From assembly GCA_002151545.1 (NCBI GenBank), contig CP021237.1:186001-250000 (forward strand): a stretch of DNA of 64,000 nucleotides, given 5' to 3'. Both the position numbers and the translations under genes were made by a program. Positions 7,166 to 16,949 of this stretch are shown here, in pieces. The notes beneath the pieces were generated by a model that saw nothing but the letters and a program-made list of their open reading frames with translations, was not told the origin of the DNA and ran no database searches. Position 1 is the stretch's first letter, and every line of letters starts with the position of its first letter. The DNA is from Sphingobacteriaceae bacterium GW460-11-11-14-LB5. Lineage in GTDB: Bacteria; Bacteroidota; Bacteroidia; Sphingobacteriales; Sphingobacteriaceae.

Positions 7166-10156
7166 ATGAAACGAAAGTTATTTTCGCTTATTATACTGTG
7201 CCTTTTTGCAGTCTTTAATGCAAGGGCACAAACCAAAGTTATTACAGGAAAGGTAATAGCTGTGGCAGACGGGCTGCCCATTCCTGCTGTTTCTGTAAGA
7301 ATATCGGGCAGTAAAATTGCCACGCAAACTGATGCAGACGGGAGGTTTTCCATCGTTGCTCCATCATCGGCAAAAACAATTGAGTTTAGCTACCTCGGTT
7401 TTGTAACGCTAAGGGAGAATATTGGTGACCGTAAGGCAATCAATATCAGCTTACAAGCCGATCAAACAGGTTTAGAAGAGGTTATCGTAACTGGTTTCGG
7501 CCAAACGGTTAAAAAAAGAGACATTACAGGTGCGGTTTCCAGTATTTCGGCAAAAGAGATTGAAAAAGTGCCTTTAATAAGTTTCGATAGGGCCATGCAG
7601 GGTAGGTTACCCGGGGTTAGGGTAACCACCAATTCAGGAACACCAGGTGCTTCGGTAAGTGTATTGATCCGCGGAACGGGCTCATTTAACGCCAGTACTG
7701 CACCACTTTACATCGTGGATGGTATCCAGATCAATTCGGGAGATTTATCCAGAAGCTTATCTACATCTAATATTTTAAACAACCTGAATCCCGATGATAT
7801 CGAAACTATTGATGTATTGAAAGATGCTTCATCTGCATCTATTTACGGCTCACAGGCCGCAAACGGCGTAATTATCATCACAACAAAACGAGGGAAAGCA
7901 GGGAAAACCGAATTCGATTTCAGTAGTTACTTTGGTTACGCAGAAGAGGTTAACAGACTTGATGTACTTTCTGGACCTGAGTGGCTATCGGTGTACACAG
8001 AAGAATATGTTAACCGGTACGGTGCCAATAGCAGCCAGGTTGTTGGTCCTTCTGGTATCAAAACGGTTTTTGGTTCTGATCCGTCTGCCGCACCATCTTA
8101 TAGCTGGTATGATGCCGCCTACCGGAAAGGCCAGACACAAAACTATCAGTTAACTGCCCGGGGAGGTGACGCCAAAACCAAATTTTATATTTCTGCAGGT
8201 CTGTTTGATCAAAAAGGGCAACAGATTCAGCAGGATTTCAAAAGAGGTACCTTTAAAACCAATCTTGAGCACAATGTAAATGACCGGTTATCGCTGGAGG
8301 CAAATTTAAACCTGAGTACCTTTACCCAGAATGGAACGCTGAGTGGTTCAACATTTGCAAACCCTTCATTTGGAGCAAACTTTCTGATTCCAACCCAGGC
8401 CATATACACCGCCTCGGGCGATTACAATGAACCTTTGCTCGGTGCAGTAGCCACCAATCCAATCAAATCTGCAAATTACGATATTAACAAAGGGACTACC
8501 AACCAGCTTCAGGGGATTTTTGCCTTGAATTATAAAATTATTGATGACCTGAAGTTTAGGGCAACAGGTTCGATCGATTATGGAGATATCAAAGAGGACC
8601 GTTTTCAGGATCCAAGAACAAGAGATGGTGCCGCACCAAACGGAAGATATACCTTTTTAGATACCGAGTTTAAAAATTACCAAACCAACGCAACTTTAAA
8701 TTACAGCCACCTGTATGGAGCTAAGCATAAAGTATCTGCTTTGGCAGGTTTTGAGTATCGCCATCAGGTAAACAACTCCGTAACTACCCAGAAAACAGGT
8801 TTTCCAAACTATTTATTCAGGACATTGAACGGAGGTACTGTTCTGGCTTCTATTTCGTCGAGCTTTACAGAGTTTAAAAACCTGGGATATTTTGCCCGGG
8901 CAGAATATGCTTTTGATGATAAGTATATTGTTAACGGAACAATCCGTTACGATGGAAATTCAAGGTTTGGTGAAAACCAGAAATTCGGGCTCTTTGGATC
9001 GGGATCACTTACATGGCGACTTTCAAGAGAGAACTTTTTAAAGGATGTTAAATGGCTGAATGACTGGAAAATCAGAACCAGTTATGGTAAAGTTGGGAAT
9101 TCGGGTATCGGAAACTTTGCCTCTCTTTCCACCTTTGGTTCGAACTCAGGTTATAATGGTGTAGGCGGGATTTCGCCGGGCGGCCTTCCGAATGTAGAAC
9201 TTACATGGGAAGACAGTTATACCCTGAATCTTGGTACCGATGTGTCAATATTGAACAATAGGTTAAGTTTTACTGCCGAATATTATAATAAACTGAATAA
9301 AAACCTGCTTTTAACGCGTACACTGCCCAGTACAAGCGGTTATAGCGGAGTGAGCGATAATGCCGGTAAAATGCGTAACCGGGGTTTCGAATTTCAGATA
9401 AATTCTGAAAACCTGGTCGGTAAATTTAAATGGAGCAGTTCATTCAACGTCTCGTTTAATAAAAACAAAGTACTCGAACTTATTACCGATGATCTTGATC
9501 CACGATTCCAGTTGGTTGGCAACTCCGTAAGCAGGATTCTTTCTTACCAGTATGCGGGGGTAAATCCGGCTGATGGAAGACCGCTTTGGTTAGATGCAAA
9601 CAATAACCTGACCTATAACCTCACCACCAACGACAGGAAAATTATAGGCGACAGCCAGCAGAAATATTTTGGTGGGTTTACCAATAACTTTTCATACGGT
9701 GGAATTGGCCTTGATATCTTCTTCCAGTATGCTACAGGCTTTTTGCTGATCGATCAGAATAAAAACTTCCTGGATAGTTATGCAAATGCATCAAACCGGA
9801 GTACGGATGTTTTTAGAAGATGGACAACACCTGGGCAGATTACAGATGTGCCGCTTGCCTATACCGGAGGAAATTATGTAACCGGGGGAATTGCCTCTAC
9901 TGCATACAGTACGCTATCAACCCAGTGGTATAAGCCAGGAGATTACCTGCGACTAAAAGAAGTGAGGTTGTCTTACAAATTTTCTAAAAATTTCATTTCC
10001 AAAGCAAAGCTTAATAATGTACTTCTTTATGCGACCGGTACCAATCTGTTAACCTGGACCAAATATACAGGGACTGATCCGGAAAGCGTACTTTCTGATA
10101 ATGGGGGAGTACCGCAGGCGAGAACTTATACTTTAGGATTCCAGATCGGATTGTAG
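7166..10156 (+). CDS. SusC/RagA-family TonB-linked outer membrane protein (pair 1)
   Basis: A 996-residue TonB-dependent outer membrane transporter. It has a signal peptide (about 1-21, ending ARAQ), a carboxypeptidase-regulatory-like domain (about 24-100), a TonB plug starting at the EEVIVTGFGQTVKKRDITGA signature, and a C-terminal 22-strand-type barrel ending GFQIGL. There is no STN signalling domain. The SusD partner follows after 16 bp, then a small lipoprotein. No glycosidase, lyase or peptidase is near, so the ligand is unknown; a peptide or small oligosaccharide is possible. No dedicated regulator is adjacent. Confidence 0.95.
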   Translation: MKRKLFSLIILCLFAVFNARAQTKVITGKVIAVADGLPIPAVSVRISGSKIATQTDADGRFSIVAPSSAKTIEFSYLGFVTLRENIGDRKAINISLQADQTGLEEVIVTGFGQTVKKRDITGAVSSISAKEIEKVPLISFDRAMQGRLPGVRVTTNSGTPGASVSVLIRGTGSFNASTAPLYIVDGIQINSGDLSRSLSTSNILNNLNPDDIETIDVLKDASSASIYGSQAANGVIIITTKRGKAGKTEFDFSSYFGYAEEVNRLDVLSGPEWLSVYTEEYVNRYGANSSQVVGPSGIKTVFGSDPSAAPSYSWYDAAYRKGQTQNYQLTARGGDAKTKFYISAGLFDQKGQQIQQDFKRGTFKTNLEHNVNDRLSLEANLNLSTFTQNGTLSGSTFANPSFGANFLIPTQAIYTASGDYNEPLLGAVATNPIKSANYDINKGTTNQLQGIFALNYKIIDDLKFRATGSIDYGDIKEDRFQDPRTRDGAAPNGRYTFLDTEFKNYQTNATLNYSHLYGAKHKVSALAGFEYRHQVNNSVTTQKTGFPNYLFRTLNGGTVLASISSSFTEFKNLGYFARAEYAFDDKYIVNGTIRYDGNSRFGENQKFGLFGSGSLTWRLSRENFLKDVKWLNDWKIRTSYGKVGNSGIGNFASLSTFGSNSGYNGVGGISPGGLPNVELTWEDSYTLNLGTDVSILNNRLSFTAEYYNKLNKNLLLTRTLPSTSGYSGVSDNAGKMRNRGFEFQINSENLVGKFKWSSSFNVSFNKNKVLELITDDLDPRFQLVGNSVSRILSYQYAGVNPADGRPLWLDANNNLTYNLTTNDRKIIGDSQQKYFGGFTNNFSYGGIGLDIFFQYATGFLLIDQNKNFLDSYANASNRSTDVFRRWTTPGQITDVPLAYTGGNYVTGGIASTAYSTLSTQWYKPGDYLRLKEVRLSYKFSKNFISKAKLNNVLLYATGTNLLTWTKYTGTDPESVLSDNGGVPQARTYTLGFQIGL

Positions 10157-10172
10157 ATAAAAATAAATCAAA

Positions 10173-11621
10173 ATGAAAAAATACTTATATATACTTATAC
10201 TAACCGGGCTGGTTGGGATTTCAGGATGTAAAAAAACACTGGAAACGGCGCCCAGAGATACTATAGCTGCGGCTGATGCCTTATCCAGTCTTACAGGCGT
10301 TAATAGTCTGCTCAATACCGTTTACAGTAATTTAAGGGGAACCGGATATTACGGGCAGTCGTTTAAAATCAATCCTGATATCATGGCTGATAATATTTAT
10401 CCGATTCCCGGGCTTAATTCTAACCGTTTGATCACCAATTCGGTTAATGCAGCGGGCGCCCACATGAGCCTTTGGGGACTGTATACTTCGGGTATTAATC
10501 AGGTTAACCTGGTTATCGAAGCAACAACTAACCTGGCTGGTGCGCAGGCAGACAAAAATAAGATCTTAGGTCAGGCATATGGCTTACGTGCTTTATTTTA
10601 CTGGGATCTGGTAAAGTTGTACGGCTATAATCCTCAATTTATCGTCAATGGATTTGATAAAGGTGTGCCGCTTGTTCTGAAGCCGACACCTACACTCGCA
10701 GCAGTTACTTTTCCTGCAAGGAATACAGTAGATGAGGTTTACAAACAAATTGAATTGGATTTATTGGCTGCAGAAAGTATTCTGGATAATGCCGCCGGGA
10801 ACAGGTACATTACCAAAACGGTTGCACAGGCTATTTTGTCTAAAGTTTACCTTTACTGGGGTAAGTATAGTCAGGCCGCCACTTATGCAGATAAAGCAAT
10901 TGCTGCAGCAGGCTCAACCTTTGTGAGCAATGCCGCATATACCTCCAGTTTTTACGCTGACAATAATCCGGAAGCCATCCTGAATATTGTAATCACTTCC
11001 GAACAATCTAATATCAATGAATCCTTACAGTCTTATTACGCCCAGTTTCCCGCTGATTACGGTAAGCGCCAGGATCAGACTGCTTTTGATAACAACAGTG
11101 AGCCAAAGGTAGGATATGGCGATTTTACGCCAACACCCGAGTTACTGGCATTGTATGAAACGGGAGATATAAGAAGAGGTACCATTACAACAGGCAAAAA
11201 AAGTAATGTAACGGTTAATTATGTGCGCAAATGGGTTCCGACAAATGGGGTTAACTTTTTACAAAATATACCCTTACTTAGGGTTTCTGAACTTTACCTG
11301 ATTAGGGCGGAAGCCAATTTTAGGGCAGGTTCGGCCATTGGTGCAACTGCCCAGAGTGATCTGGATAAGATTAGAATAAGAGCAGGTTTAGGCAGTGTTC
11401 CCGTTTCAATAGCTGCAATTCTGAAAGAAAGAAGGATTGAACTTGCATTTGAGGGGGACAGGTGGTTTGATCTGGTCCGCCTTGGTTTAGATGTTCCAAA
11501 ATCTACGGCATTGGGAACTATTGCGCCTATTGCCTATAATACCGATTATAGAATCCTTGCCCCCATACCACAGGCCGACCTGAGTGTGAACCCGAATCTT
11601 GTTAAAAACCCAGGCTATTAA
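10173..11621 (+). CDS. SusD/RagB-family lipoprotein (pair 1)
   Basis: A 482-residue surface-exposed lipoprotein that caps the SusC barrel and binds the substrate. The lipobox ends at C19 (GISGC). The N-terminal SusD-like domain contains the AYGLRALFYWDLVKLYG tetratricopeptide-type helix (about residues 130-147). The C-terminal RagB/SusD domain contains the KERRIELAFEGDRWFDLVRLG signature (about 415-435) and ends in the usual NPNLVKNPGY. It lies 16 bp after its SusC. The length is in the short half of the family. Confidence 0.95.
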   Translation: MKKYLYILILTGLVGISGCKKTLETAPRDTIAAADALSSLTGVNSLLNTVYSNLRGTGYYGQSFKINPDIMADNIYPIPGLNSNRLITNSVNAAGAHMSLWGLYTSGINQVNLVIEATTNLAGAQADKNKILGQAYGLRALFYWDLVKLYGYNPQFIVNGFDKGVPLVLKPTPTLAAVTFPARNTVDEVYKQIELDLLAAESILDNAAGNRYITKTVAQAILSKVYLYWGKYSQAATYADKAIAAAGSTFVSNAAYTSSFYADNNPEAILNIVITSEQSNINESLQSYYAQFPADYGKRQDQTAFDNNSEPKVGYGDFTPTPELLALYETGDIRRGTITTGKKSNVTVNYVRKWVPTNGVNFLQNIPLLRVSELYLIRAEANFRAGSAIGATAQSDLDKIRIRAGLGSVPVSIAAILKERRIELAFEGDRWFDLVRLGLDVPKSTALGTIAPIAYNTDYRILAPIPQADLSVNPNLVKNPGY

Positions 11622-11634
11622 AATAATAAATCAT

Positions 11635-12066
11635 ATGAAAAAAATAATATTTCCAGCCGCTATATTGGCAATACTGCTGTTTTTTGGATGTAAAAAATAC
11701 AGGATAGAATACGACCAGCCATCGCAGGTAGAATTTAAGCCGGTTACCGTAACACTTGCGAAAGGTACAACGGCTGCTCCCGGAAGCACTACAGTACTTA
11801 TCCAGCTGGTAGGGCCACAACAGGGTTCTGATATCAACATCGACTATTCGATAGATCCTGCAAGCACAGCTGTAGCAGGTACGCATTATACGATTTCGGG
11901 ACCGGCAGGGAAAATTACGATTCCTGCCAACAGCAGTTCGGCCCAATTGGTCATCACTGCTATTCCTGCAAATCTGGCAACGGCTAAAAAGCTGATATTG
12001 ACCTTGAAGGACGGTACCCTGCCGGTGAGCCAAAACTATAAAACCTCAACCATAACGCTTCAATAA
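11635..12066 (+). CDS. Calx-beta-like small lipoprotein accompanying SusCD pair 1
   Basis: A 143-residue lipoprotein with lipobox cysteine C19 (LFFGC). The mature part is a single predicted beta-sandwich with a Calx-beta-like pattern (AGTHYTISGPAGKITIPANS, about residues 82-101). I start it at ATG 11635, directly before the hydrophobic signal. The in-frame TTG at 11599 lies inside SusD and adds unrelated residues. It is the third gene of the SusC-SusD operon and is closed by the terminator at 12073. It is likely a surface glycan- or ligand-binding accessory, comparable in position to SusE/F proteins (inference). Confidence 0.75.
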   Translation: MKKIIFPAAILAILLFFGCKKYRIEYDQPSQVEFKPVTVTLAKGTTAAPGSTTVLIQLVGPQQGSDINIDYSIDPASTAVAGTHYTISGPAGKITIPANSSSAQLVITAIPANLATAKKLILTLKDGTLPVSQNYKTSTITLQ

Positions 12067-12072
12067 ATACCC

Positions 12073-12106
12073 GCGGGCAGTGTTATCTGTGCTGCCCGCA
12101 TTTTTT
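12073..12106 (+). terminator. Rho-independent terminator of SusCD operon 1
   Basis: GCGGGCAG (12073-12080) and CTGCCCGC (12092-12099) form an 8-bp GC-rich stem followed by ATTTTTTG. It starts seven bases after the lipoprotein stop codon. Confidence 0.9.
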
Positions 12107-12232
12107 GAGTTCCGATTTTATGTTACAGAAATCAACTAGATGGGACTCCAGAGTCAATTGATAATGTTTTTACTTGAAAAATTATAGAGTAAAATATTTC
12201 ATCAAGCGCTCACAAGTTTGGTATTATAAGGT

Positions 12233-13228
12233 TTATTCTGCCCTGCCTGTAACGGTTATAGCCAATTTTGCCTTATCCCGACTTATTTTCCAGTTTCCTG
12301 AATAATCTTTTGCAAAAAATGTAGCCTCCCCATCTTTGATCAGCTCAAGTCCTACAAAAGGTTTGAAACCAGTTAGTTTGGTAGTGGAAAATGTGTTGTA
12401 GGCGATCTGACTTGCGTTTTCAATGTTGGGCAGCCATTGTATGGCGACAAAGAAATCGCCCTTTGGTATGATAATTTTATATTTTGAAATATTCGCCACG
12501 ATCTTATATGAGTTTTCCGCAGTTACATTGATTTCCTCATTGCATAGATCTTCAGCAGGAAAACCGGCAGCATCGGCGCGATAGATCCTGACCCTGAAAG
12601 TGGCATTTTGCAAATCCTCGTATTTGTAAACTCTGCTGTTATCTCCGCCAGGAGCATCTCCATCTTTATAGTTTTTAGTTAAAAAAAGATTTTTATTCTC
12701 AGTAATCGCTAGCTCTGAGTTAAACAGGAGCTGGGCAACAGAAATTTTTTCCAGCATATAACGTTCTGCCGGATTATAGAAACGTTGCGCCACCTGTTGG
12801 TATGGTAACGGATGAAATGGGTCTGGAAAACCCACGTAATGTTTCACATGATCGATGTTAAACTCGTTAAGCGTTATTTTTTTGGTGCCTTTGATTTCCT
12901 TAAAAACGATACCTGTTGCCATTTTTAGCACCAGTTGCACCTTGCCGTTTTCTACGTCGGCTATCCTGATTTTTTTTGATATATAGTTTTGCTTCTCGAG
13001 ATAAACCGAATCGCTTTTGGCAGCTAATAGGTCCACTTTCCCCTGCGTATTGGCCATGGTATAGGTCTGTCTGGTTTTACAGGACACCAGGGCGCCAATA
13101 ATCGGTTTTTTTGTCGTACTGTCTGTTATAAAAATCGTAACGCGGTTGATTTCCTGTCCTTGTAAGGTTGGTATCTGTCCAAACAACCCATAACAACAGA
13201 AAAGAAGCAGGTGTTTAATCATTTTCAT
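12233..13228 (-). CDS. Secreted protein with carboxypeptidase-regulatory-like domain
   Basis: A 331-residue exported protein with a signal peptide (about 1-24) and a carboxypeptidase-D regulatory-like beta-sandwich (about 28-110: VTIFITDSTTKKPIIGALVS). A C-terminal region of about 200 residues has no named family that I know; it carries an RIYRADAAGFPAEDL strand and a FFVAIQWL motif. It is a diverged paralogue of the upstream gene (13225-14304), which shares the same domain order and a FFVIIEWL segment. The two overlap by 4 bp and form an operon. The function is unknown, possibly a surface-associated binding protein. Confidence 0.75.
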   Translation of the reverse strand: MKMIKHLLLFCCYGLFGQIPTLQGQEINRVTIFITDSTTKKPIIGALVSCKTRQTYTMANTQGKVDLLAAKSDSVYLEKQNYISKKIRIADVENGKVQLVLKMATGIVFKEIKGTKKITLNEFNIDHVKHYVGFPDPFHPLPYQQVAQRFYNPAERYMLEKISVAQLLFNSELAITENKNLFLTKNYKDGDAPGGDNSRVYKYEDLQNATFRVRIYRADAAGFPAEDLCNEEINVTAENSYKIVANISKYKIIIPKGDFFVAIQWLPNIENASQIAYNTFSTTKLTGFKPFVGLELIKDGEATFFAKDYSGNWKISRDKAKLAITVTGRAE

Positions 13229-14304
13229 TTGTAGTATGAGATATTTATGGACAGTGCAATTTCCCTGGAAGCATCACCTGCGGGTTTATCCAGGGCATAC
13301 CACTTTCCGTCTTGTCTGATAAAACGGTTACTCGTTTTATCAGCGGATTGTGGATATAACGCAATAAAAGGTTCGTAGCCAATGGTATATTGTGGGATGA
13401 AAACGTTCTGACTATTATATGTCACCATTTTATGGCCGATTTTATAGGTCTGGTTCTGGAGTTCATACAACCATTCTATAATGACAAAAAAACTTGAACC
13501 GGGAGGACGGATGTTCAGTTTCCGCAGATCAATCTGGTTCAAGGTCTGATAACTATCCAACATTACTTCTATCTTTTTGTAGTAAAGTAATGTGTCGGGA
13601 CCATGGCTTATAGAATCTATTCCCGTTACATAAATATTGATCTTCGATGTATCGAGGTGCTTATTCCGGTTAAAATAAAGTTCGTCGTTAATTGGAAATA
13701 AAGTAGTACGACCATTTGGTGAAAAAAGTGGTTTGCTTGGTGGAGAATGTTTTTGCGCAAAACGGCCAAGGGTAATATACTCCAGTTTAAAATCGGTAGC
13801 CGTCGTCTCAAACATTTTTGCAATAGGCAGGGGTGAGGAAACGAATAGCTCCTGTATTTCCTTTTTAACGCTATAGTTGACCTGATCATAAGAAAATTTA
13901 CCTAAAACCTCATATTGTTTCTTCACGCTGATCTGTACTTCGTTTAGCGTATAGTTATCTTCTTTCAGCAGTACAGTTTGCCCATTTTTAAAGTTAGCGG
14001 TAGGTATCTTTTGAATATTATAACCAATATAACTAAAGGTCAAGGTATCCGGTTGTTCATTGGTATGGATCTCGAAAATTCCTTTTTCGTTTGAAACGGT
14101 ATCTCTTTGCTGTTGTTGAAGTTTTACCGTTACCAGTGCAAGCGGCTTCTTTTCGTTTTCGCTAATCACAATTCCCTTATAAGTTACCTGCGAGCGTGCA
14201 GTACTAAACTGAAATGAGAAGCAGAATAATGTTAGTACAAAAACCAGCTGTTGTAGTGAAAGTTTATTTATGAAGCCAGAGTTGAATGATTCAAGATTTT
14301 TCAT
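13225..14304 (-). CDS. Secreted protein with carboxypeptidase-regulatory-like domain (paralogue)
   Basis: A 359-residue exported protein, first gene of a two-gene minus-strand operon. A hydrophobic signal segment (about 14-38) is followed by a CarboxypepD_reg-like domain (about 42-118; YKGIVISENEKKPLALVTVK). A C-terminal domain contains INIYVTGIDS and FFVIIEWL, matching the downstream paralogue's RIYRADAA and FFVAIQWL. In Bacteroidetes the N-terminal domain alone usually marks surface or TonB-related proteins, but no barrel is present here. The natural role is unknown. Confidence 0.75.
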   Translation of the reverse strand: MKNLESFNSGFINKLSLQQLVFVLTLFCFSFQFSTARSQVTYKGIVISENEKKPLALVTVKLQQQQRDTVSNEKGIFEIHTNEQPDTLTFSYIGYNIQKIPTANFKNGQTVLLKEDNYTLNEVQISVKKQYEVLGKFSYDQVNYSVKKEIQELFVSSPLPIAKMFETTATDFKLEYITLGRFAQKHSPPSKPLFSPNGRTTLFPINDELYFNRNKHLDTSKINIYVTGIDSISHGPDTLLYYKKIEVMLDSYQTLNQIDLRKLNIRPPGSSFFVIIEWLYELQNQTYKIGHKMVTYNSQNVFIPQYTIGYEPFIALYPQSADKTSNRFIRQDGKWYALDKPAGDASREIALSINISYYK

Positions 14305-14539
14305 ATCCCTTTAGCGGAAAAGTTTTTAGGAAAAATGAGCTTTTTGGGATCAAGTTTGACCAAAACTAGATTATCCTGAGTGCTGATGTTTTTGAATAAA
14401 CGATTAAAAATTTTGGCTAAATTCATGAGAGGTTCAGAAATGTATGGTTATCTAATATATATAATTCTGTTTTTAGATTGAAATAAATCTGCTAATCATT
14501 CGCTTCTGATGGAGTAATGACTATCCAGGTCTGGAGGAG

Positions 14540-15856
14540 TTAATCGTGGAGATTTATGGGTAGCTTATCTAAAATTCCTGTTATCGGCCCTTTTGCCCTT
14601 ATTTTTCGGTTAAAGAAAATAGCGACGAAGACCAGCAGTAAAAGACATATTCCTGATAGCAGATAGCTGAATTGCATCAGTACTTTTGCCCAGCTGACGT
14701 TTTTCATGAAAAATTCTTTGTACAATAAAAGGCCTACACTGCCCAGGTAGCCCACAGCATCACAGATGTAAACAAAAAATCCGGCATTTGCTTTTATTTT
14801 AAAAAGGGCGATCATCCGTTCAAATAGCACGACCTGGATAGGCGTATAAGCCATAAACATCCCCATTCCTACCAGTAACATCCACCAAAAAGGACTGATG
14901 AGGTTAAACTGGAAACACAAGGTGCTGCCTCCACTCAGTATTAAACCTAAAGCAATCAGGTATTGAGTACCCCAAAAACCCTTAATATTATTTCTGATCA
15001 AAGATAAGCTGCCAATAAAAAGCAGTACGATCGTCCCTGAGATACCTTCAGTAATAGAAAAAACAGCCTTGTCCCACTGACTGTCAATCTCAGTCCAGAT
15101 CTCGACCGAAAAATTATCCCGAAAGTCTCTCATCGTAGTAAGCATGGTGTAGATAATGCCAATGCCTATGATCGCAATGCCGTATTCACGCAGACATAAC
15201 TTTTTGTCTTCCGTATTCATGGGTAAGCGCTCTACGCGGAGGAGTTTATCGGTTTCATTGGGTTCAGGAATAACATTCAGCATCCAAACGAACAGCAGGA
15301 AGAGGGGTAGAAAAAACAAGCCTACGGTAGCGGGCATCCAGAATTCTGAAACCCAGGGAAGCCACTCATGTATGGTGAAATATATGGTTTTAATTATTCC
15401 GGAAGATACAATAAGGCTAATGCTTAGCCCCATGGCCAGCATTTCTGTAAAACGCCTTCCTTCCAGATAGCTGAATATGATTCCCCAGACCATGCCGAGG
15501 GGAAGACCGTTTAAGCATAGAAAAATGAAATTGAAAGGGTATGGAACCAGGCCAAAGAGCAGCAAAGATGCTTCAGCAAAAAGGATAAGGCCAATAATGA
15601 GTTTTTTTCTGCCAGATTTTTTAAGCTCTGAGATCACTTTTATGCCAATAAATTTTGAAATCATATAGCCGAGTACCTGCGAGATGATTAAAACAGCCTT
15701 GTAATCAAGATTAAAAAACGTTAAACCTGTGTAGGTACCGCTGGTGAAGGGTTTTCTGAAAGCGTACATGCAGAAGTAAGTGCCAAATGCAGCTAACATA
15801 CACCAGATAATGAAAAACAGCTTAGAACTGACGAGAAGGTGTTTAAGTTTGTTCAT
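14540..15856 (-). CDS. DUF5690-family MFS-like membrane transporter
   Basis: A 438-residue polytopic inner-membrane protein with about 12 hydrophobic segments and short charged loops. The N-terminal FGTYFCMYAFRKPFTSGTY segment is characteristic of DUF5690 proteins. It resembles the first-helix RKNF region of organophosphate:phosphate antiporters (GlpT/UhpT type), so a phosphorylated substrate is a reasonable guess. The gene is divergent from the ECF sigma/FecR/SusCD cluster across 415 bp that contain a perfect palindrome at 15977-15990. The neighbouring phosphoesterases fit a phosphate-ester uptake role. The DUF5690 assignment is firm; the substrate is inference. Confidence 0.85.
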   Translation of the reverse strand: MNKLKHLLVSSKLFFIIWCMLAAFGTYFCMYAFRKPFTSGTYTGLTFFNLDYKAVLIISQVLGYMISKFIGIKVISELKKSGRKKLIIGLILFAEASLLLFGLVPYPFNFIFLCLNGLPLGMVWGIIFSYLEGRRFTEMLAMGLSISLIVSSGIIKTIYFTIHEWLPWVSEFWMPATVGLFFLPLFLLFVWMLNVIPEPNETDKLLRVERLPMNTEDKKLCLREYGIAIIGIGIIYTMLTTMRDFRDNFSVEIWTEIDSQWDKAVFSITEGISGTIVLLFIGSLSLIRNNIKGFWGTQYLIALGLILSGGSTLCFQFNLISPFWWMLLVGMGMFMAYTPIQVVLFERMIALFKIKANAGFFVYICDAVGYLGSVGLLLYKEFFMKNVSWAKVLMQFSYLLSGICLLLLVFVAIFFNRKIRAKGPITGILDKLPINLHD

Positions 15857-15976
15857 GCACGTATCAGTTTATTCGCTTCTAATTGGCTTTCTTAAGGCAT
15901 ATTATGCGCTTCGAGTTTCCGCTTATGGAGTTGAAAAAGTAATTCTGTTAGTTTAATTATACTGTACTTAGTTTAG

Positions 15977-15990
15977 TGTTTGTACAAACA
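15977..15990. promoter_or_regulatory. 14-bp perfect palindrome, candidate operator
   Basis: TGTTTGTACAAACA is a perfect palindrome in the divergent region between the DUF5690 gene and the sigma factor gene, 121 bp from the former's start. It is too compact to be a terminator and suits a dimeric regulator. The rest of 15857-16271 holds the promoter block described next. Confidence 0.4.
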
Positions 15991-16188
15991 TAAGTGCTAA
16001 TTATTAAATGAATTTATGTTATACGAAACTTTTTTTAAAATTAGGCGAATATCCATAATTTTAATACTATTGTTTGTTATTGGCGTATTTTCGAAATATA
16101 AGTTTACAGTTGCGTTGGTATGCAGATAAAGGTAGTTAATGGATTATGTTGCTGATAAACCATTATTGAAGAATAAAAAAGTATTTTT

Positions 16189-16221
16189 TTTGTTAAACTT
16201 TGTTTAGTATTTATATATTTG
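16189..16221 (+). promoter_or_regulatory. Promoter of the ECF sigma gene
   Basis: TTTG at 16189-16192 and TATATTTG at 16214-16221, 21 bp apart, fit the Bacteroidetes housekeeping promoter. The start point should fall about 16227-16230, giving a leader of roughly 45 nt before ATG 16272. Confidence 0.55.
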
Positions 16222-16269
16222 GTGTAGCCAAATATGCTGATCATTAGCAGGATTTTAACTTTACTGATG
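16195..16269 (+). repeat. Shared promoter block, copy 1 (other copy at 25176-25250)
   Basis: The first 29 bp (AAACTTTGTTTAGTATTT onwards through the -7 box) match 28 of 29 bases of the copy at 25176. Further matches AATAT, CTGAT, ATTTTAACTT and TGATG follow at nearly the same spacing, so the similarity extends over the transcript leader. This copy drives the ECF sigma gene. Confidence 0.75.
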
Positions 16270-16271
16270 TC

Positions 16272-16844
16272 ATGAAATTAAGTCTAGCCCAAGGTAGAAG
16301 TGATGCAGAATTATTAGCACTGATTAGCGTTTCTGATAATCTGGCTTTTAATGAGTTGTACGACCGTTATTGGAAACAGGTTTTTAATGCAGCATACAAA
16401 CAAATTAAAGACATCTCTTCTGCACAAGACATTACGCAAGATATTTTTACTCAATTGTGGCTAAGGGATAAAGATTCCAAAATTGAAAACCTCAGCGCCT
16501 ACCTTTTTACTGCCGTAAGAAATCAGTCTTATAAACTGATGGCCAAACAGAAACGCAGCAGCCCCATTCTGGATGTATTAATGGAATCGGAGGTATCTTG
16601 CTACCAGGCTGATGATCAGATTTTGTATAAAGAATTTCTCTGTGCTTATGAAGCCCTGATCGATAATTTACCCGAGCAACAAAAAATAATTTTCAAAAAG
16701 CGCTTTAACCAAGGCCTAAATACGCTTGAAATCTCCACTCAACTTTGTTTATCTCCTAAAACAGTACGTAACCATTTAGGAAGAGCCCTTGCAAAACTCA
16801 AAACAGCTTTGCTCATTATTCTTGTTTTATTCATGCTGGTTTAA
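16272..16844 (+). CDS. ECF RNA polymerase sigma-70 factor (Bacteroidetes expansion family)
   Basis: A 190-residue ECF sigma factor that should direct RNA polymerase to the SusCD and phosphoesterase promoters or a subset of them. Sigma-70 region 2 lies at about 22-85 (FNELYDRYWKQVFNAAYKQI and the QDITQDIFTQLW helix). Region 4 lies at about 125-180 (LPEQQKIIFKKRFNQGL, then an HTH with LSPKTVRNHLGRALAKLK). The extreme C-terminus is hydrophobic (LLIILVLFMLV), as in many family members. FecR follows after 105 bp. The start is ATG 16272; an ATG at 16267 is out of frame. Confidence 0.93.
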   Translation: MKLSLAQGRSDAELLALISVSDNLAFNELYDRYWKQVFNAAYKQIKDISSAQDITQDIFTQLWLRDKDSKIENLSAYLFTAVRNQSYKLMAKQKRSSPILDVLMESEVSCYQADDQILYKEFLCAYEALIDNLPEQQKIIFKKRFNQGLNTLEISTQLCLSPKTVRNHLGRALAKLKTALLIILVLFMLV

Positions 16845-16949
16845 GCACCAGGACTCATTTTCTTCCAAACCATAGGATTTAAAAAAATATTTTTATCCTG
16901 ACTGGGCTTTTTCTCTTTTCGCGGGTCATACTGTTAAAGCAGCCACCTG

